Counted from the stretch's first letter, positions 1 through 8,312 are shown. The stretch: 36,445 bases of DNA from Acidimicrobiaceae bacterium (GCA_947446815.1 CANFGT010000013.1:1-36445); one strand, 5' to 3'. Notes: a model not told the origin generated them from the sequence alone. A program made the numbers and translations.

Positions 1-149
1 CTGGTACTGAAATGGTGATGCCTGGTGACAACATCACCATGACTGTTGAGTTGGGTAAGCCCATCGCTATGGATGAGGGTCTTCGTTTTGCTATCCGTGA
101 GGGTGGCCGTACGGTTGGCGCTGGCCGCGTCGTCAAGATCATTAAGTAA
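1..149 (+). CDS. tuf: Elongation factor Tu, 3' end (partial)
   Basis: Only the last 48 codons are in the window; the reading frame is open from base 3 and stops at 147-149. The visible peptide has the domain 3 pattern of EF-Tu: [12 protein letters not shown], a central [19 protein letters not shown] and the usual ending [10 protein letters not shown]-Tu delivers aminoacyl-tRNA to the ribosome as a GTP complex. It is followed by rpsJ after 11 bases, the usual end of the str operon (rpsL-rpsG-fusA-tuf), so the rest of that operon should lie to the left. Identification is firm although the GTPase domain is outside the window. Confidence 0.95.
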   Translation, partial: GTEMVMPGDNITMTVELGKPIAMDEGLRFAIREGGRTVGAGRVVKIIK

Positions 150-160
150 CGGTTATTGAA

Positions 161-475
161 ATGGCAACCAACTCCATCCGTATCCGCCTCAAGGCATTTG
201 ATCACGACATCATTGACAAGTCGACACGCATGATTGTGGAAACAGTTCTTCGCACGAACGCAAAGATCCGTGGCCCAATCCCATTGCCAACTGATAAGCA
301 CCGCTTCACGGTTATCCGTGGACCACACATTGACAAGGACTCACGCGAGCACTTCGAAATGCGTATCCACAAGCGTCTCATCGACATCGTTGAGCCCAAC
401 AACAAGACCATCGATTCGCTCCAGCGCATCGAACTTCCTGCGGGCGTAGACATCGAGATCAAGATTCAGGGTTAA
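161..475 (+). CDS. rpsJ: 30S ribosomal protein S10
   Basis: A 104-residue protein of normal S10 length. It shows the family pattern [14 protein letters not shown] near the N-terminus, then GPIPLPT and the [20 protein letters not shown] segment. S10 sits in the 30S head and also works in transcription antitermination with NusB. It starts 11 bases after tuf without a clear Shine-Dalgarno sequence and is probably co-transcribed with tuf. Unusually, a strong hairpin terminator follows it directly and the next S10-operon gene, rplC, is 2.4 kb away, so here rpsJ behaves as the last gene of the str operon. Confidence 0.97.
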   Translation: MATNSIRIRLKAFDHDIIDKSTRMIVETVLRTNAKIRGPIPLPTDKHRFTVIRGPHIDKDSREHFEMRIHKRLIDIVEPNNKTIDSLQRIELPAGVDIEIKIQG

Positions 476-495
476 TTCCCCTCACAAGAATTACT

Positions 496-525
496 AAAAG
501 GGGCGGTCGAAAGACCGCCCCTTTT
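496..525 (+). terminator. Rho-independent terminator after rpsJ
   Basis: A perfect 13-bp inverted repeat (496-508 with 513-525) closes a GAAA tetraloop. The stem is GC-rich (GGGGCGGTC/GACCGCCCC), flanked by AAAA on the left and TTTT on the right. The run of A and T at its base means it could also work on the opposite strand. It separates tuf-rpsJ from the protease gene. Confidence 0.9.
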
Positions 526-597
526 GCTTTGCCACGCTTCGCAATATTTCTTACGAGATTCTTTTACTTCTGACTCACAAGAGCCTTCCGTGGGATG

Positions 598-612
598 GAT
601 ACTTAGTTCATG
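598..612 (+). promoter_or_regulatory. Candidate leaderless -10 element of the HtrA-like gene
   Basis: The hexamer GATACT (598-603) matches a sigma-70 -10 box at 4 of 6 positions and lies 6 bases before the ATG at 610, so transcription would start at or next to the start codon. There is no convincing Shine-Dalgarno sequence and no good -35 box. The same geometry occurs before other genes in this window (phyH, glmS, nnrD). Confidence 0.4.
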
Positions 613-1725
613 AGTATCGATTCACATTGGGTCAACACACCACCACAGATTCCATCCGGACGTCCGAAGAGCGCGCGCGTACTTGCGTTAGCTCTCGTAC
701 TTGCGGTCGCATTTGCAGGCGGCATCGTCGGCGGAGTCGTTGGGTCTTCTTCGACCTCCAACTCCAGCAACAATTCTCCACTGATTACCGCGGCACCGTT
801 CAAGGCTGGCGTGGTCGGTAACAGCAGTGTGGCAAAAGCCTCGAGTGTGATTGCCCCCAGTGTTGTCACTATCGACAGTGTCTCTGCGAACAGCGAGTCA
901 GTTGGCACCGGAATCATCATCACAAGCGATGGGGAAATTCTGACCAACAATCACGTTGTTGAAGGTGCAAAGGAAGTACGCGTTCGACTCAGTGGTGGAA
1001 CCGACGCCATCATCGCCGATGTACTTGCAACGGATCCAAGCAATGACATGGGACTTATCAAATTGCGCAAGACAACAGGACTTGTGCCTGCAACATTTGC
1101 AGATGCGTCCTCCATCGCAGTCGGCGATCAAGTTGTTGCAGTGGGTTATGCGCTCGCCCTCGACGGCGGTCCAAGCGTGACATCTGGAATTATCTCTGCG
1201 TTGAATCGCACACTGCAGTTGGATTCAGAAGTTTTCCTTAATGGTCTGATTCAAACTGATGCAGCGATTTCTTCTGGTAACTCGGGTGGACCACTGATCA
1301 ACATGAGCGGTCAAGTCATCGGTATCAACAGTGCAGTCGCCAACGGCGATGCAACGAGTGCCGCAAATAACATTGGTTTTTCTATCGGAGTTGCTGAAGT
1401 ACAGCGCGTGTCAAAGATTCTTCATGATCAAGCGAATGGCATTGCTCGTGAGCAGGGATTTCTTGGCATCAGCTTGGGAAGCCGCAATGACGGTGGTTCT
1501 GGCGCAGTAATTGGCGAAGTGACTTCTGGTTCTCCTGCAGCAAAAGCTGGTGTGCGTGTAAAGGACATTGTCCTCGCAGTGAATAATCAGACCATCACCG
1601 GCGATACATCACTCGTTGCAATCATTCGCGACTCCGAACCCGGAGACAAGATCACCATCACTGTTGAACGTGGTGGAAAGAAAATGGATCTTGTTGCAAC
1701 TCTTGTTGCTCGGCCAAAACAATAA
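610..1725 (+). CDS. HtrA/DegP-like serine protease with PDZ domain
   Basis: A 371-residue membrane-anchored, trypsin-like protease. Residues 1-20 are cytoplasmic and a single hydrophobic segment at about 23-45 is the anchor or signal. A Ser/Asn/Thr-rich linker follows, then the protease domain. The catalytic triad is visible: His115 in TNNHVV, Asp146 in SNDMGLIKL and Ser225 in GNSGGP. A PDZ domain covers about 283-371 (GFLGISLG, SPAAKAGV, GDKITITVERGGK). Such enzymes degrade or sense misfolded proteins outside the cytoplasmic membrane. It lies alone between the rpsJ terminator and the convergent phyH, inside what is normally the S10 operon. The closest relatives are probably the actinobacterial HtrA/PepD group; the exact paralogue cannot be named. 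Confidence 0.92.
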   Translation: MSIDSHWVNTPPQIPSGRPKSARVLALALVLAVAFAGGIVGGVVGSSSTSNSSNNSPLITAAPFKAGVVGNSSVAKASSVIAPSVVTIDSVSANSESVGTGIIITSDGEILTNNHVVEGAKEVRVRLSGGTDAIIADVLATDPSNDMGLIKLRKTTGLVPATFADASSIAVGDQVVAVGYALALDGGPSVTSGIISALNRTLQLDSEVFLNGLIQTDAAISSGNSGGPLINMSGQVIGINSAVANGDATSAANNIGFSIGVAEVQRVSKILHDQANGIAREQGFLGISLGSRNDGGSGAVIGEVTSGSPAAKAGVRVKDIVLAVNNQTITGDTSLVAIIRDSEPGDKITITVERGGKKMDLVATLVARPKQ

Positions 1726-1732
1726 GAACTAA

Positions 1733-2539
1733 TTAGTTCAGTGATACGCGAGGGAATCGCGCATCGTCTAAAACGTCGCCATCATTCAAACCTTCGGGTG
1801 CGAAAGGTGGCGACGTTTTCCATGGACGTGTGATCCAGCGGGCATCATCACCGACGTATCGGTAACTCACAATGCGACGTCGCAGCGGATGTTCCGATGT
1901 TCCTGGTGCTGAGTGCAATGTTCGAAAATGAAATGCAACTGCGTCGCCCGGTGCAACGTTGCAAGTGATTGTCTCGCCTAGTGATTCAAGTTCTTCAACA
2001 CTGGGGAATAATTCAAAACCATTTGCATTCGCAACGTAAGGCGAGTCATCAACAAAACGGTTTGGAATGAATCGACGCGGCAGATGGTGGCTCGCACGAA
2101 TACATCGCAATGCAATGGAGGCGGGGATGGGATCCAGGGGGACCCAGATGCTCACATTGTCCATTCCCTCTACTGAGTAATAGGGATCGTCGTGGTGCCA
2201 AGGGGTCGGTGAGTTCGTTCCCGGCTCTTTCACCAAGACGTGCTCGTGAAAGAAGCGGGGGTGGCGGGTGCCCATGAGTTGACCGGCAATGTGGGGCAAA
2301 ACCCCAGACAGACCAGTGTCGGCAAATTCGGGGATGCGCTGCCAGCTGACATAGTCGTCAAAGAATCGGCCCGTCGACCCCTCAGGGGTGTAATCGTTCG
2401 ACCAAGCACTAGGGGCCGCCAAGTTGGCGTCTACACCTTTCTCAATGCTGGCAAGGGTTTGCGGGGGAATAACTCCCTTGAGAACAACAAACCCATCCCG
2501 CTGGTAGGCCTCAATCTGTTCAGGGAGCACCGTCACCAT
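1733..2539 (-). CDS. PhyH-family Fe(II)/2-oxoglutarate dioxygenase
   Basis: A 268-residue protein of the phytanoyl-CoA dioxygenase superfamily. The N-terminal pattern YQRDGFVVLKGVIP is typical. The iron ligands appear as His115-x-Asp117 in TPWHHDD and a distal His209 in FRTLHSAPG, with an Arg-rich strand at 220-222 suited to binding 2-oxoglutarate. The substrate cannot be predicted; relatives hydroxylate lipids, quaternary amines or secondary metabolites. The gene converges on the protease gene (7 bases between stops) and diverges from rplC. No Shine-Dalgarno sequence is seen; a -10-like box lies 6 bases before the ATG. Its N-terminal coding part is richer in G/C runs than its C-terminal part. 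It is not normally part of this gene neighbourhood. Confidence 0.88.
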   Translation of the reverse strand: MVTVLPEQIEAYQRDGFVVLKGVIPPQTLASIEKGVDANLAAPSAWSNDYTPEGSTGRFFDDYVSWQRIPEFADTGLSGVLPHIAGQLMGTRHPRFFHEHVLVKEPGTNSPTPWHHDDPYYSVEGMDNVSIWVPLDPIPASIALRCIRASHHLPRRFIPNRFVDDSPYVANANGFELFPSVEELESLGETITCNVAPGDAVAFHFRTLHSAPGTSEHPLRRRIVSYRYVGDDARWITRPWKTSPPFAPEGLNDGDVLDDARFPRVSLN

Positions 2540-2551
2540 CTTGCGAGCGTA
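2540..2551 (-). promoter_or_regulatory. Candidate leaderless -10 element of phyH
   Basis: Read on the minus strand, TACGCT (2551-2546) is followed by six bases (CGCAAG) and then the ATG. It fits the TAnnnT consensus at the distance expected for transcription starting at the start codon. The same hexamer with the same spacing precedes nnrD. Confidence 0.45.
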
Positions 2552-2664
2552 GGTCTTCTGGTCCGGGAGGGACCGATTTCAGAAAGAATTCACAATCGCA
2601 CTAAATGGCCTTCCTAATTGAAGAGAGGGACTGTGGGGATGGAGAAATCCCTGGCCTGTCTCCA
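2552..2664. other. Upstream half of the phyH-rplC intergenic region
   Basis: No gene is seen here. It holds a short inverted repeat GGTCC/GGACC (about 2560-2574), which lies in the phyH upstream region. It also holds most of a 7-bp inverted repeat ATGGAGA/TCTCCAT (2639-2645 with 2659-2665) just before the candidate rplC promoter. No convincing additional promoter was found. Confidence 0.5.
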
Positions 2665-2693
2665 TTGTTGTCGGGGCATTCCCCCGATAGCGT
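2665..2693 (+). promoter_or_regulatory. Candidate promoter of the rplC operon
   Basis: TTGTTG (2665-2670), a 17-base spacer and TAGCGT (2688-2693) resemble a sigma-70 promoter, though only moderately. The spacer itself is a perfect 6-bp hairpin TCGGGG-CATTC-CCCCGA (2671-2687). A start near 2700 would give a leader of about 180 bases. A promoter somewhere here is required because rpsJ is terminated and the protease and phyH genes intervene. Confidence 0.4.
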
Positions 2694-2707
2694 TCCTACT
2701 CCGTGCG

Positions 2708-2848
2708 ATTCGGACTCCGGTCCGGAAACCAAGAATTGTCGAAAACACAATCGACGTCTGTGAAGGCCGCAATGCAGAAATGCATCGTGGAACCACACAG
2801 CAAACCCAGACAGATGCTCCGTCGACAGAAATGTTGTCGGAGCATTTG
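2708..2848 (+). ncRNA. Structured 5' leader of the rplC ribosomal operon
   Basis: Four consecutive local stem-loops lie between the candidate promoter and rplC: CGGAC/GTCCG with a UCCG tetraloop (2711-2724); ATTGT/ACAAT (2735-2751); ATGCA/TGCAT with a GAAA tetraloop (2772-2785); and a long one of up to 17 pairs with a GAAA loop (2811-2848; core ATGCTCCG/CGGAGCAT). In many bacteria the S10 operon leader is an RNA through which ribosomal protein L4 represses the operon. By analogy this could be an autoregulatory leader, but no known leader family was recognised. The last hairpin ends 33 bases before the rplC ATG and has no U-tract, so it is not a standard terminator. Confidence 0.5.
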
Positions 2849-2881
2849 CGTGAATAACCAACGAGAAAAAGGGTTGCCGCC

Positions 2882-3520
2882 ATGGCACAAAAAGCGATCG
2901 TCGGCGAGAAAGTCGGCATGACACAAGTGTGGGGGGATGACCAGCGCGTCATTCCTGTCACTGTTCTGCGCGTCGAGCCAGTGCGAGTCGTCCAGGTCAA
3001 GACAACTGACCGCGACGGCTACACAGCTCTTCAGGTCACATACGGCCACAAGAACGTCAACAAGCTCACTAAGCCTGAACAAGGCCACTTCGCCGCAGCA
3101 AATGTTGAAGCAGGACGTCGACTGGTTGAGCTTCGTCTCGACTCAGTAGACGGCTTTGAAGTCGGTCAAGAAATTGGCGCAGATCTCCTCGCAGCAGGCG
3201 AGAAGGTCGACGTCACCGCGGTCAGCCGCGGTAAAGGTTTCGCAGGTGGAATGAAGCGTCACAACTTCAATGGCCAGGGCGCAAGCCACGGCAACCACAA
3301 GCACCACCGTGCACCAGGATCCATTGGATCATGCTCCTTCCCAGGTCGCGTGTTCAAGGGTCTTCGCATGGCTGGTCACATGGGTCACGAGCAAGTAACA
3401 ACGCTCAACCTTGAAGTTGTGCAAGCAGATCTTGAGCGTGGTCTCATCCTCATCAAGGGTTCTGTTCCAGGTCCAAACGGTGGCGTTGTCATCGTGCGTA
3501 ATGCAGTACAGGGGAAGTGA
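2882..3520 (+). CDS. rplC: 50S ribosomal protein L3
   Basis: A 212-residue protein beginning AIVGEKVGMTQVW, the normal L3 N-terminus. The long loop that reaches the peptidyl transferase centre is present at about 117-150 (GFAGGMKRHNF, HKHHRAPGSIGS), then PGRVFKGLRMAGHMG. L3 is one of the first proteins to assemble on 23S rRNA. It is the first gene of the restarted operon. Its Shine-Dalgarno is a modest AAAGGG at 2868-2873, 8 bases before the ATG, which itself lies in the context GCCATGG. The next gene, rplD, follows after 5 bases. Confidence 0.97.
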   Translation: MAQKAIVGEKVGMTQVWGDDQRVIPVTVLRVEPVRVVQVKTTDRDGYTALQVTYGHKNVNKLTKPEQGHFAAANVEAGRRLVELRLDSVDGFEVGQEIGADLLAAGEKVDVTAVSRGKGFAGGMKRHNFNGQGASHGNHKHHRAPGSIGSCSFPGRVFKGLRMAGHMGHEQVTTLNLEVVQADLERGLILIKGSVPGPNGGVVIVRNAVQGK

Positions 3521-3525
3521 TTTAG

Positions 3526-4146
3526 ATGGCATCTGTCGCACTAAAGAACGCAACTGGCGCAAGCGCAGGAAACATTGACTTAGCAGACGAGTTGTTCGCT
3601 GTTCAGCCAAATGTTCCCGTGATGCACCAAGTTGTCACCGCACAACTCGCAGGCCGTCGTGCAGGTACATCAGCTACCAAGACACGCGCCGAAGTTGCCG
3701 GTACAGGTAAGAAGCCGTTCAACCAGAAGGGCACCGGCGGCGCTCGTCAGGGTTCAACGCGCGCGCCTCATTACACCGGTGGTGGTATCGCACACGGTCC
3801 ACAGCCACGTAAGTACACGCAGCGCACACCTCGCAAGATGGTGCGTCTCGCACTTGCTTCCGCTCTCAGCGATCGCAATGCAGCCGACCGCGTCATCGTT
3901 CTCGATTCGTGGGGCTTTGATGCACCGAGCACAAAGGCAGCCATCAAGACACTTGCAGCCATCGGCACAAGTGGCAAGGTGCTCGTCGTTGTTACTCCTG
4001 CAGAAGAAAACGCAATCAAGAGCTTCCGCAACCTTCCTGATGTGCAGTTGATGCTTGTTGGCGAACTCAACGCTTACGACATTCTCTGTAACGACTGGGT
4101 TGTCTTCTCAAAGGACAGCCTCCCCGGAGCAAAGGTGACGAAGTAA
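3526..4146 (+). CDS. rplD: 50S ribosomal protein L4
   Basis: A 206-residue protein with the L4/L1e hallmark at residues 69-88 ([19 protein letters not shown]), the loop that extends into the nascent peptide exit tunnel and binds 23S rRNA. The globular part follows ([16 protein letters not shown]) and the C-terminal region ends in [13 protein letters not shown]. In several bacteria L4 is also the repressor of its own operon through the S10 leader, which makes it the natural candidate ligand for the rplC leader upstream. Its stop codon overlaps the rplW ATG by one base. Confidence 0.97.
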   Translation: MASVALKNATGASAGNIDLADELFAVQPNVPVMHQVVTAQLAGRRAGTSATKTRAEVAGTGKKPFNQKGTGGARQGSTRAPHYTGGGIAHGPQPRKYTQRTPRKMVRLALASALSDRNAADRVIVLDSWGFDAPSTKAAIKTLAAIGTSGKVLVVVTPAEENAIKSFRNLPDVQLMLVGELNAYDILCNDWVVFSKDSLPGAKVTK

Positions 4147-4436
4147 TGAAAGATCCACGCGACATCATCATCAAGCCAGTTGTCTCTGAAAAGAGCTACG
4201 CAATGATGGAAATTGACGTATACACATTCCAAGTACACGTCGATGCAACAAAGCCCGAGATTCACGATGCAATCGAATCAATCTGGGGCGTCAAGGTGCT
4301 GAAGGTAAACACCCTTAATCGCAAGGGCAAGTTCCAGCGCACCCGTAATTCCAACCGAATCGGTCAGCGTCCGTCCACCAAGCGGGCCATCGTCACCCTC
4401 GCAGCGGGAAGCAAGATCCCGCTGTTCGAAAGCTGA
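4146..4436 (+). CDS. rplW: 50S ribosomal protein L23
   Basis: A 96-residue protein starting [17 protein letters not shown], the typical L23 N-terminus, with [14 protein letters not shown] in the rRNA-binding part. L23 lies at the tunnel exit and is the docking site for trigger factor and signal recognition particle. It overlaps rplD by one base (TAATG), so translation is probably coupled, and rplB follows 7 bases later. Confidence 0.96.
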   Translation: MKDPRDIIIKPVVSEKSYAMMEIDVYTFQVHVDATKPEIHDAIESIWGVKVLKVNTLNRKGKFQRTRNSNRIGQRPSTKRAIVTLAAGSKIPLFES

Positions 4437-4443
4437 GCACATC

Positions 4444-5280
4444 ATGGCAATTCGTAAGCGCAAGCCAACAAGCCCAGGACGTCGTTTCCAGACTGTCTCT
4501 GACTTCTCCGAGATCACAAAGTCGACACCAGAAAAGACATTGCTCGTTTCTAAGTCGAACACTGGTGGTCGTAACGTCTACGGTCGCAAGACTGCTCGCC
4601 ATAAGGGTGGAGCACACAAGCGTCAGTACCGCATCATCGACTTCAAGCGCGTGAAGGACGGCGTTATCGCCAAGGTCGCCGCAATTGAATACGATCCAAA
4701 CCGCACATGCCGCATTGCACTTTTGCATTACGTCGACGGCACCAAGGCATACATCCTCGCGCCGAAGGGCCTCGAGGTTGGCATGCGTGTTGAATCTGGT
4801 CACGGTGCAGACATCAAGCCAGGCAACGCAATGCAATTGCGTTACATGCCGGTCGGTACCGTCGTGCACAACGTCGAACTTCGTCCTGGTCAGGGCGGCA
4901 AGATTGGTCGTTCCGCAGGAATGGCAGTGCAGCTCGTTGCAAAGGATGGCGACTTCGCCACTTTGCGTTTGCCATCAACAGAAATGCGTCGCGTCCTTCT
5001 CGACTGCCGCGCAACTGTCGGCGAAGTCGGTAACTCCGAACACGAACTCGTGAAGATTGGTAAGGCCGGTCGTAACCGTTGGAAGGGCGTTCGTCCTCAA
5101 ACTCGCGGTGTGGCTATGAACCCTGTCGACCACCCACTTGGTGGTGGTGAAGGTAAGACCTCCGGTGGTCGTCCACCAGTGTCTCCTTGGGGCAAGCCAG
5201 AAGGTCGTACGCGCAACAAAAACAAGCCGTCGCAGCAACTTATTGTTCGCCGTCGTCGTGCAGGAAAGGGACGGAGGTAA
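4444..5280 (+). CDS. rplB: 50S ribosomal protein L2
   Basis: A 278-residue protein of standard L2 length. It has the N-terminal OB-like RNA-binding domain ([20 protein letters not shown] around 40-58). Near the C-terminus is the conserved [20 protein letters not shown] segment, whose His (residue 230 here, H229 in E. coli) is the highly conserved residue near the peptidyl transferase centre. L2 helps the subunits associate. It sits in the standard place between rplW and rpsS. Confidence 0.97.
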   Translation: MAIRKRKPTSPGRRFQTVSDFSEITKSTPEKTLLVSKSNTGGRNVYGRKTARHKGGAHKRQYRIIDFKRVKDGVIAKVAAIEYDPNRTCRIALLHYVDGTKAYILAPKGLEVGMRVESGHGADIKPGNAMQLRYMPVGTVVHNVELRPGQGGKIGRSAGMAVQLVAKDGDFATLRLPSTEMRRVLLDCRATVGEVGNSEHELVKIGKAGRNRWKGVRPQTRGVAMNPVDHPLGGGEGKTSGGRPPVSPWGKPEGRTRNKNKPSQQLIVRRRRAGKGRR

Positions 5281-5283
5281 CAC

Positions 5284-5562
5284 ATGTCTCGCAGCCTCAA
5301 AAAAGGTCCATTCATCGATGAGCACCTGCTCAAGAAGGTGGATGCCGCAAACGCATCCGGCGATCGCAAGGTCATCAAGACTTGGTCACGCCGTTCAACA
5401 ATTGTTCCCGACATGGTCGGTCACACCATCGCAGTTCACGACGGTCGCAAGCACGTGCCCGTTTATGTCACTGAATCAATGGTCGGCCACAAGCTCGGCG
5501 AATTCTCTCCTACCCGTACGTTCCGCTATCACGCCGGACAAGAGAAGAACGCGAAGAAGTAG
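5284..5562 (+). CDS. rpsS: 30S ribosomal protein S19
   Basis: A 92-residue protein beginning [18 protein letters not shown], with [19 protein letters not shown] and [14 protein letters not shown], all standard S19 motifs. S19 forms a complex with S13 in the 30S head near the A and P sites. It starts 3 bases after rplB (GGAGGTAACAC ahead of the ATG supplies a good ribosome binding site) and is followed 2 bases later by rplV. Confidence 0.97.
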   Translation: MSRSLKKGPFIDEHLLKKVDAANASGDRKVIKTWSRRSTIVPDMVGHTIAVHDGRKHVPVYVTESMVGHKLGEFSPTRTFRYHAGQEKNAKK

Positions 5563-5564
5563 TC

Positions 5565-6110
5565 ATGACCGGTCCAAAGCTCAATGAAGCAAACCGCGTT
5601 GCCGGCTCCAAGAGCGGTAGTCGCGCTGTTGCGAAGTACCACCGTTCGTCCGCATCAAAAGTGCGCGTCGTTCTCAATCTTGTCCGCAACAAAGACGTTC
5701 GCAGTGCAGATGAAATCTTGCAGTTCACCGATCGTGAAGCAGCTCGTGTTGTTCGCAAGGTACTTGCATCAGCAGTTGCTAACGCAGTGAACAACGATGA
5801 ACTTGATGCAGACGAATTGTTTGTGAAGGCATGTTTCGCCGACGAGGGTCCAACCTTGAAGCGTTTCCGCCCTCGCGCAAAGGGTCGCGCAGGCAAGATC
5901 AACAAGCGCACCTGTCACATCACTGTCATCGTCGACCGCATGGACGACTCGCAACTTGCAGTTCGCGAAGCGAAGACAATGGCAAAGGGTGCACCCACAA
6001 GTAACCGTCGCGCACGTGTTGCTGCAAGCCGTCAGACAGTGGAAGAACCAACTGTCGATGCTCCTGCAGAAGACACCGTCGACACCGCAACCGAAGAAGC
6101 AGGCAACTGA
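5565..6110 (+). CDS. rplV: 50S ribosomal protein L22, with N- and C-terminal extensions
   Basis: The L22 core spans about residues 22-128 ([19 protein letters not shown], then [20 protein letters not shown]). L22 lines the exit tunnel beside L4. At 181 residues it is clearly longer than the usual 110-120. There is a basic N-terminal addition of about 20 residues and a C-terminal tail of about 50 that turns acidic (Glu/Asp/Thr/Ala-rich) over its last 30. The ATG at 5565, 2 bases after rpsS, is the only sensible start. Its stop overlaps the rpsC ATG (TGATG). Confidence 0.95.
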   Translation: MTGPKLNEANRVAGSKSGSRAVAKYHRSSASKVRVVLNLVRNKDVRSADEILQFTDREAARVVRKVLASAVANAVNNDELDADELFVKACFADEGPTLKRFRPRAKGRAGKINKRTCHITVIVDRMDDSQLAVREAKTMAKGAPTSNRRARVAASRQTVEEPTVDAPAEDTVDTATEEAGN

Positions 6111-7006
6111 TGGGCCAGAAGATCAATCCATACGGCTTCCGTCTCGGAGTCACCACTGATTGGAAGAGCCGCTGGTTCTCCGAGCGTGAGTACAAGAACT
6201 ATCTCACCGAGGATTGGAAAATCCGTGAGTACCTCATGACCACACTCGAAGACGCAGCTGTCAGCCGTGTTGAAGTAGAGCGCACACGCGACAAGCTCCG
6301 CATCGACGTGCACACCGCACGTCCCGGAATTGTTATCGGTCGTAAGGGTGCGAAGGCAGACGAGCTTCGTGCTGGTCTTGCACAGATCACCGGCAACAAC
6401 CGTTTGCAGCTCAACATTGTTGAAATCAAGCAGGCAGAACTCGATGCTGCTCTCATCGCGCAGGGCGTTGCCGACCAGTTGGTCAACCGCATCGCATTCC
6501 GTCGTGCAATGAAGCGTGCTGTGCAGAATGCACAGAAGTTTGGTGCTCTTGGTATTCGCGTTCAGTGTTCTGGTCGTTTGGGCGGCGCAGAAATGAGCCG
6601 CACCGAGTGGTACCGCGAAGGTCGCGTGCCTTTGCACACACTTCGCGCAGACATCGATTACGGCTTCCGCGAAGCGCGCACCAGCTCTGGTCGCGTGGGT
6701 GTGAAGGTGTGGCTCTATAAGGGTGACATCGTTCCGTACAAGACCACATCGCAAGACAAGATTTCTCGTGAAGCAGCAATGGCTGTTGGCGATACTTCTG
6801 GTTCCGTTGTTGCAGAGCAGCAGCAATCACGCAAGGTTGTTTCATCTGCTGGCCCACGTGCCGCTGTCGAAGCTCCTGAAGCTGAAATTGCTCCACTCGT
6901 GAAGCCTGCAGATCCTGAGTTCGAGCGCTTGCTCGAAGAGGAAGAGGCAATCGAAGCTCGCATCCAAGAGTCTCACGAGACTCCGAAATTACGTGGAGAG
7001 GACTAA
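6110..7006 (+). CDS. rpsC: 30S ribosomal protein S3, with acidic C-terminal tail
   Basis: Starts [12 protein letters not shown], as S3 proteins do. The type II KH domain contains [15 protein letters not shown] and the C-terminal domain contains [20 protein letters not shown] and [14 protein letters not shown]3 lines the mRNA entry channel and takes part in helicase activity. The protein has 298 residues against about 210-275 elsewhere; the surplus is a tail from about 222 that is rich in Glu and Ala. rplV just upstream has a similar acidic tail. Confidence 0.96.
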   Translation: MGQKINPYGFRLGVTTDWKSRWFSEREYKNYLTEDWKIREYLMTTLEDAAVSRVEVERTRDKLRIDVHTARPGIVIGRKGAKADELRAGLAQITGNNRLQLNIVEIKQAELDAALIAQGVADQLVNRIAFRRAMKRAVQNAQKFGALGIRVQCSGRLGGAEMSRTEWYREGRVPLHTLRADIDYGFREARTSSGRVGVKVWLYKGDIVPYKTTSQDKISREAAMAVGDTSGSVVAEQQQSRKVVSSAGPRAAVEAPEAEIAPLVKPADPEFERLLEEEEAIEARIQESHETPKLRGED

Positions 7007-7009
7007 CCC

Positions 7010-7426
7010 ATGTTGATGCCCCGTAAGGTCAAGCACCGCAAGCAGCAGCGCGGTCGTATGACCGGTGTCTCTAAGGGCGGAAACGTACTCGCATTCGGCG
7101 AATACGGTATCCAAGCTCTTGAGCCCGGCTGGATCAGTGCTCGTCAAATCGAAGCAGCACGTATTGCAATGACCCGTCACATTAAGCGTGGCGGCAAAGT
7201 GTGGATCAACGTGTTCCCCGACAAGCCAGTCACGAAGAAGCCTGCAGAAACCCGCATGGGTTCAGGCAAGGGCAACCCAGAATTCTGGGTCGCTGTTGTC
7301 AAGCCAGGTCGTATCCTCTTCGAACTTTCGTATCCATCACCGGAGATTGCAAAGGCCGCTCTCGAGCGCGCCGTGCAGAAACTCCCAATCAAGGCTCGCG
7401 TCATCAGCCGCGACGAGCCGATCTGA
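7010..7426 (+). CDS. rplP: 50S ribosomal protein L16
   Basis: A 138-residue protein beginning [17 protein letters not shown], the conserved start of L16; the first ATG (7010) is kept rather than the in-frame one at 7016 because the family begins with ML. Conserved parts include [21 protein letters not shown] and [17 protein letters not shown] segments. L16 positions the A-site tRNA on the 50S subunit. It lies 3 bases after rpsC. Confidence 0.96.
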   Translation: MLMPRKVKHRKQQRGRMTGVSKGGNVLAFGEYGIQALEPGWISARQIEAARIAMTRHIKRGGKVWINVFPDKPVTKKPAETRMGSGKGNPEFWVAVVKPGRILFELSYPSPEIAKAALERAVQKLPIKARVISRDEPI

Positions 7427-7444
7427 TTCGAGAGGACCTAAGTA

Positions 7445-7663
7445 ATGGCACGTTCAATCTCTGACCTCCGCGACATGGATCTCGCCGCCCTCGTGGCCGA
7501 GCTCCGTGCATGCAAGCAGGAGGCCCTCAACCTGCGATTCCGCAACGCAACCGGCCAGCTCGACAAGCATGACGAGCTTCGCAAGGTGCGTCGCCAAATC
7601 GCCCGCATCAACACCCTCATCCGTCAGCGCGAAATCGTTGCCGCTGAGGCAGCCGGGAAGTGA
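7445..7663 (+). CDS. rpmC: 50S ribosomal protein L29
   Basis: A 72-residue, mostly helical protein with the L29 pattern (LRDMDLAALVAELRACKQEA, LRFRNATGQL, RKVRRQIARINTLIRQRE). L29 is at the tunnel exit beside L23. A GAGAGGACCTAAGTA sequence precedes the ATG. Its stop (TGA at 7661-7663) lies just before the rpsQ start. Confidence 0.95.
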   Translation: MARSISDLRDMDLAALVAELRACKQEALNLRFRNATGQLDKHDELRKVRRQIARINTLIRQREIVAAEAAGK

Positions 7664-7671
7664 GTAGTCAC

Positions 7672-7944
7672 ATGGCAGAAGAAATCACCAACGAGCGCAA
7701 CGCACGCAAGATCCGCGAAGGATTGGTCGTCTCAAACAAGATGAACCAGACCGCAGTGATTGCAGTAGTCGAGCGCGTCCGTCACGCGAAGTACGACAAG
7801 TTCGTTCTTCGTACGAAGAAGCTGTATGCACACGACGCAGAAAACGATGTCAACATCGGTGACCGCGTTCGCGTCATGGAGATTCGTCCAATGTCAAAGC
7901 TGAAGCGCTGGCGCATTGTTGAGATTCTGGAGCGTGCAAAGTGA
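7672..7944 (+). CDS. rpsQ: 30S ribosomal protein S17
   Basis: A 90-residue OB-fold protein ([20 protein letters not shown], then [37 protein letters not shown]), all normal for S17, a primary 16S rRNA binder. The ATG at 7672 gives the usual short N-terminus (MAEE). A GTG at 7660 overlapping the rpmC stop would add only four residues and cannot be ruled out. The stop overlaps the rplN GTG start. Confidence 0.94.
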   Translation: MAEEITNERNARKIREGLVVSNKMNQTAVIAVVERVRHAKYDKFVLRTKKLYAHDAENDVNIGDRVRVMEIRPMSKLKRWRIVEILERAK

Positions 7945-8309
7945 TCCAGCAAGAATCTCGCCTTCGCGTAGCCGACAACAGCGGCGCAAAAGAAGTACTC
8001 GTTATCAAGGTGCTCGGTGGTACACGCCGTCGTTACGCATCAATTGGTGACGTCTTCATCGCAACAGTCAAGGATGCAATTCCTGGCGCTGCTGTGAAGA
8101 AGGGTGAAGTCGTTCGTTGCGTCGTCGTTCGCGTCAAGAAGGAAAAGCGTCGTCCAGACGGCAGCTACATCCGCTTCGACGAGAACGCAGCAGTTCTTAT
8201 CAAGGAAGACCTCACGCCTCGCGGCACCCGCATCTTCGGACCAGTGGGACGCGAACTGCGTGACAAGAAGTTCATGCGAATTGTTTCGCTTGCACCGGAG
8301 GTGCTCTAA
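7941..8309 (+). CDS. rplN: 50S ribosomal protein L14
   Basis: A 122-residue protein of exact L14 size, starting [20 protein letters not shown] with [14 protein letters not shown] and [15 protein letters not shown]14 contacts the 30S subunit across the interface. The start codon is GTG (7941), overlapping the rpsQ stop as GTGA, so translation is coupled. Confidence 0.96.
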   Translation: MIQQESRLRVADNSGAKEVLVIKVLGGTRRRYASIGDVFIATVKDAIPGAAVKKGEVVRCVVVRVKKEKRRPDGSYIRFDENAAVLIKEDLTPRGTRIFGPVGRELRDKKFMRIVSLAPEVL

Positions 8310-8312
8310 ACC

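Noticed and set aside
2614..2619. CTAATT as -10 box of the rplC promoter with TTCACA at 2589
   Set aside because: The spacer of 19 bases and weak hexamer match make it inferior to the pair at 2665-2693.
2814..2845. Long hairpin before rplC considered as a rho-independent terminator
   Set aside because: No T-tract follows (TTGCGTGAATAA), and it stands between the only plausible promoter and an essential operon; a leader structure is more likely.
6032..6826. 264-codon open frame on the minus strand across rpsC
   Set aside because: Entirely antisense to rplV/rpsC, Cys/His-rich with no domain; a shadow frame.
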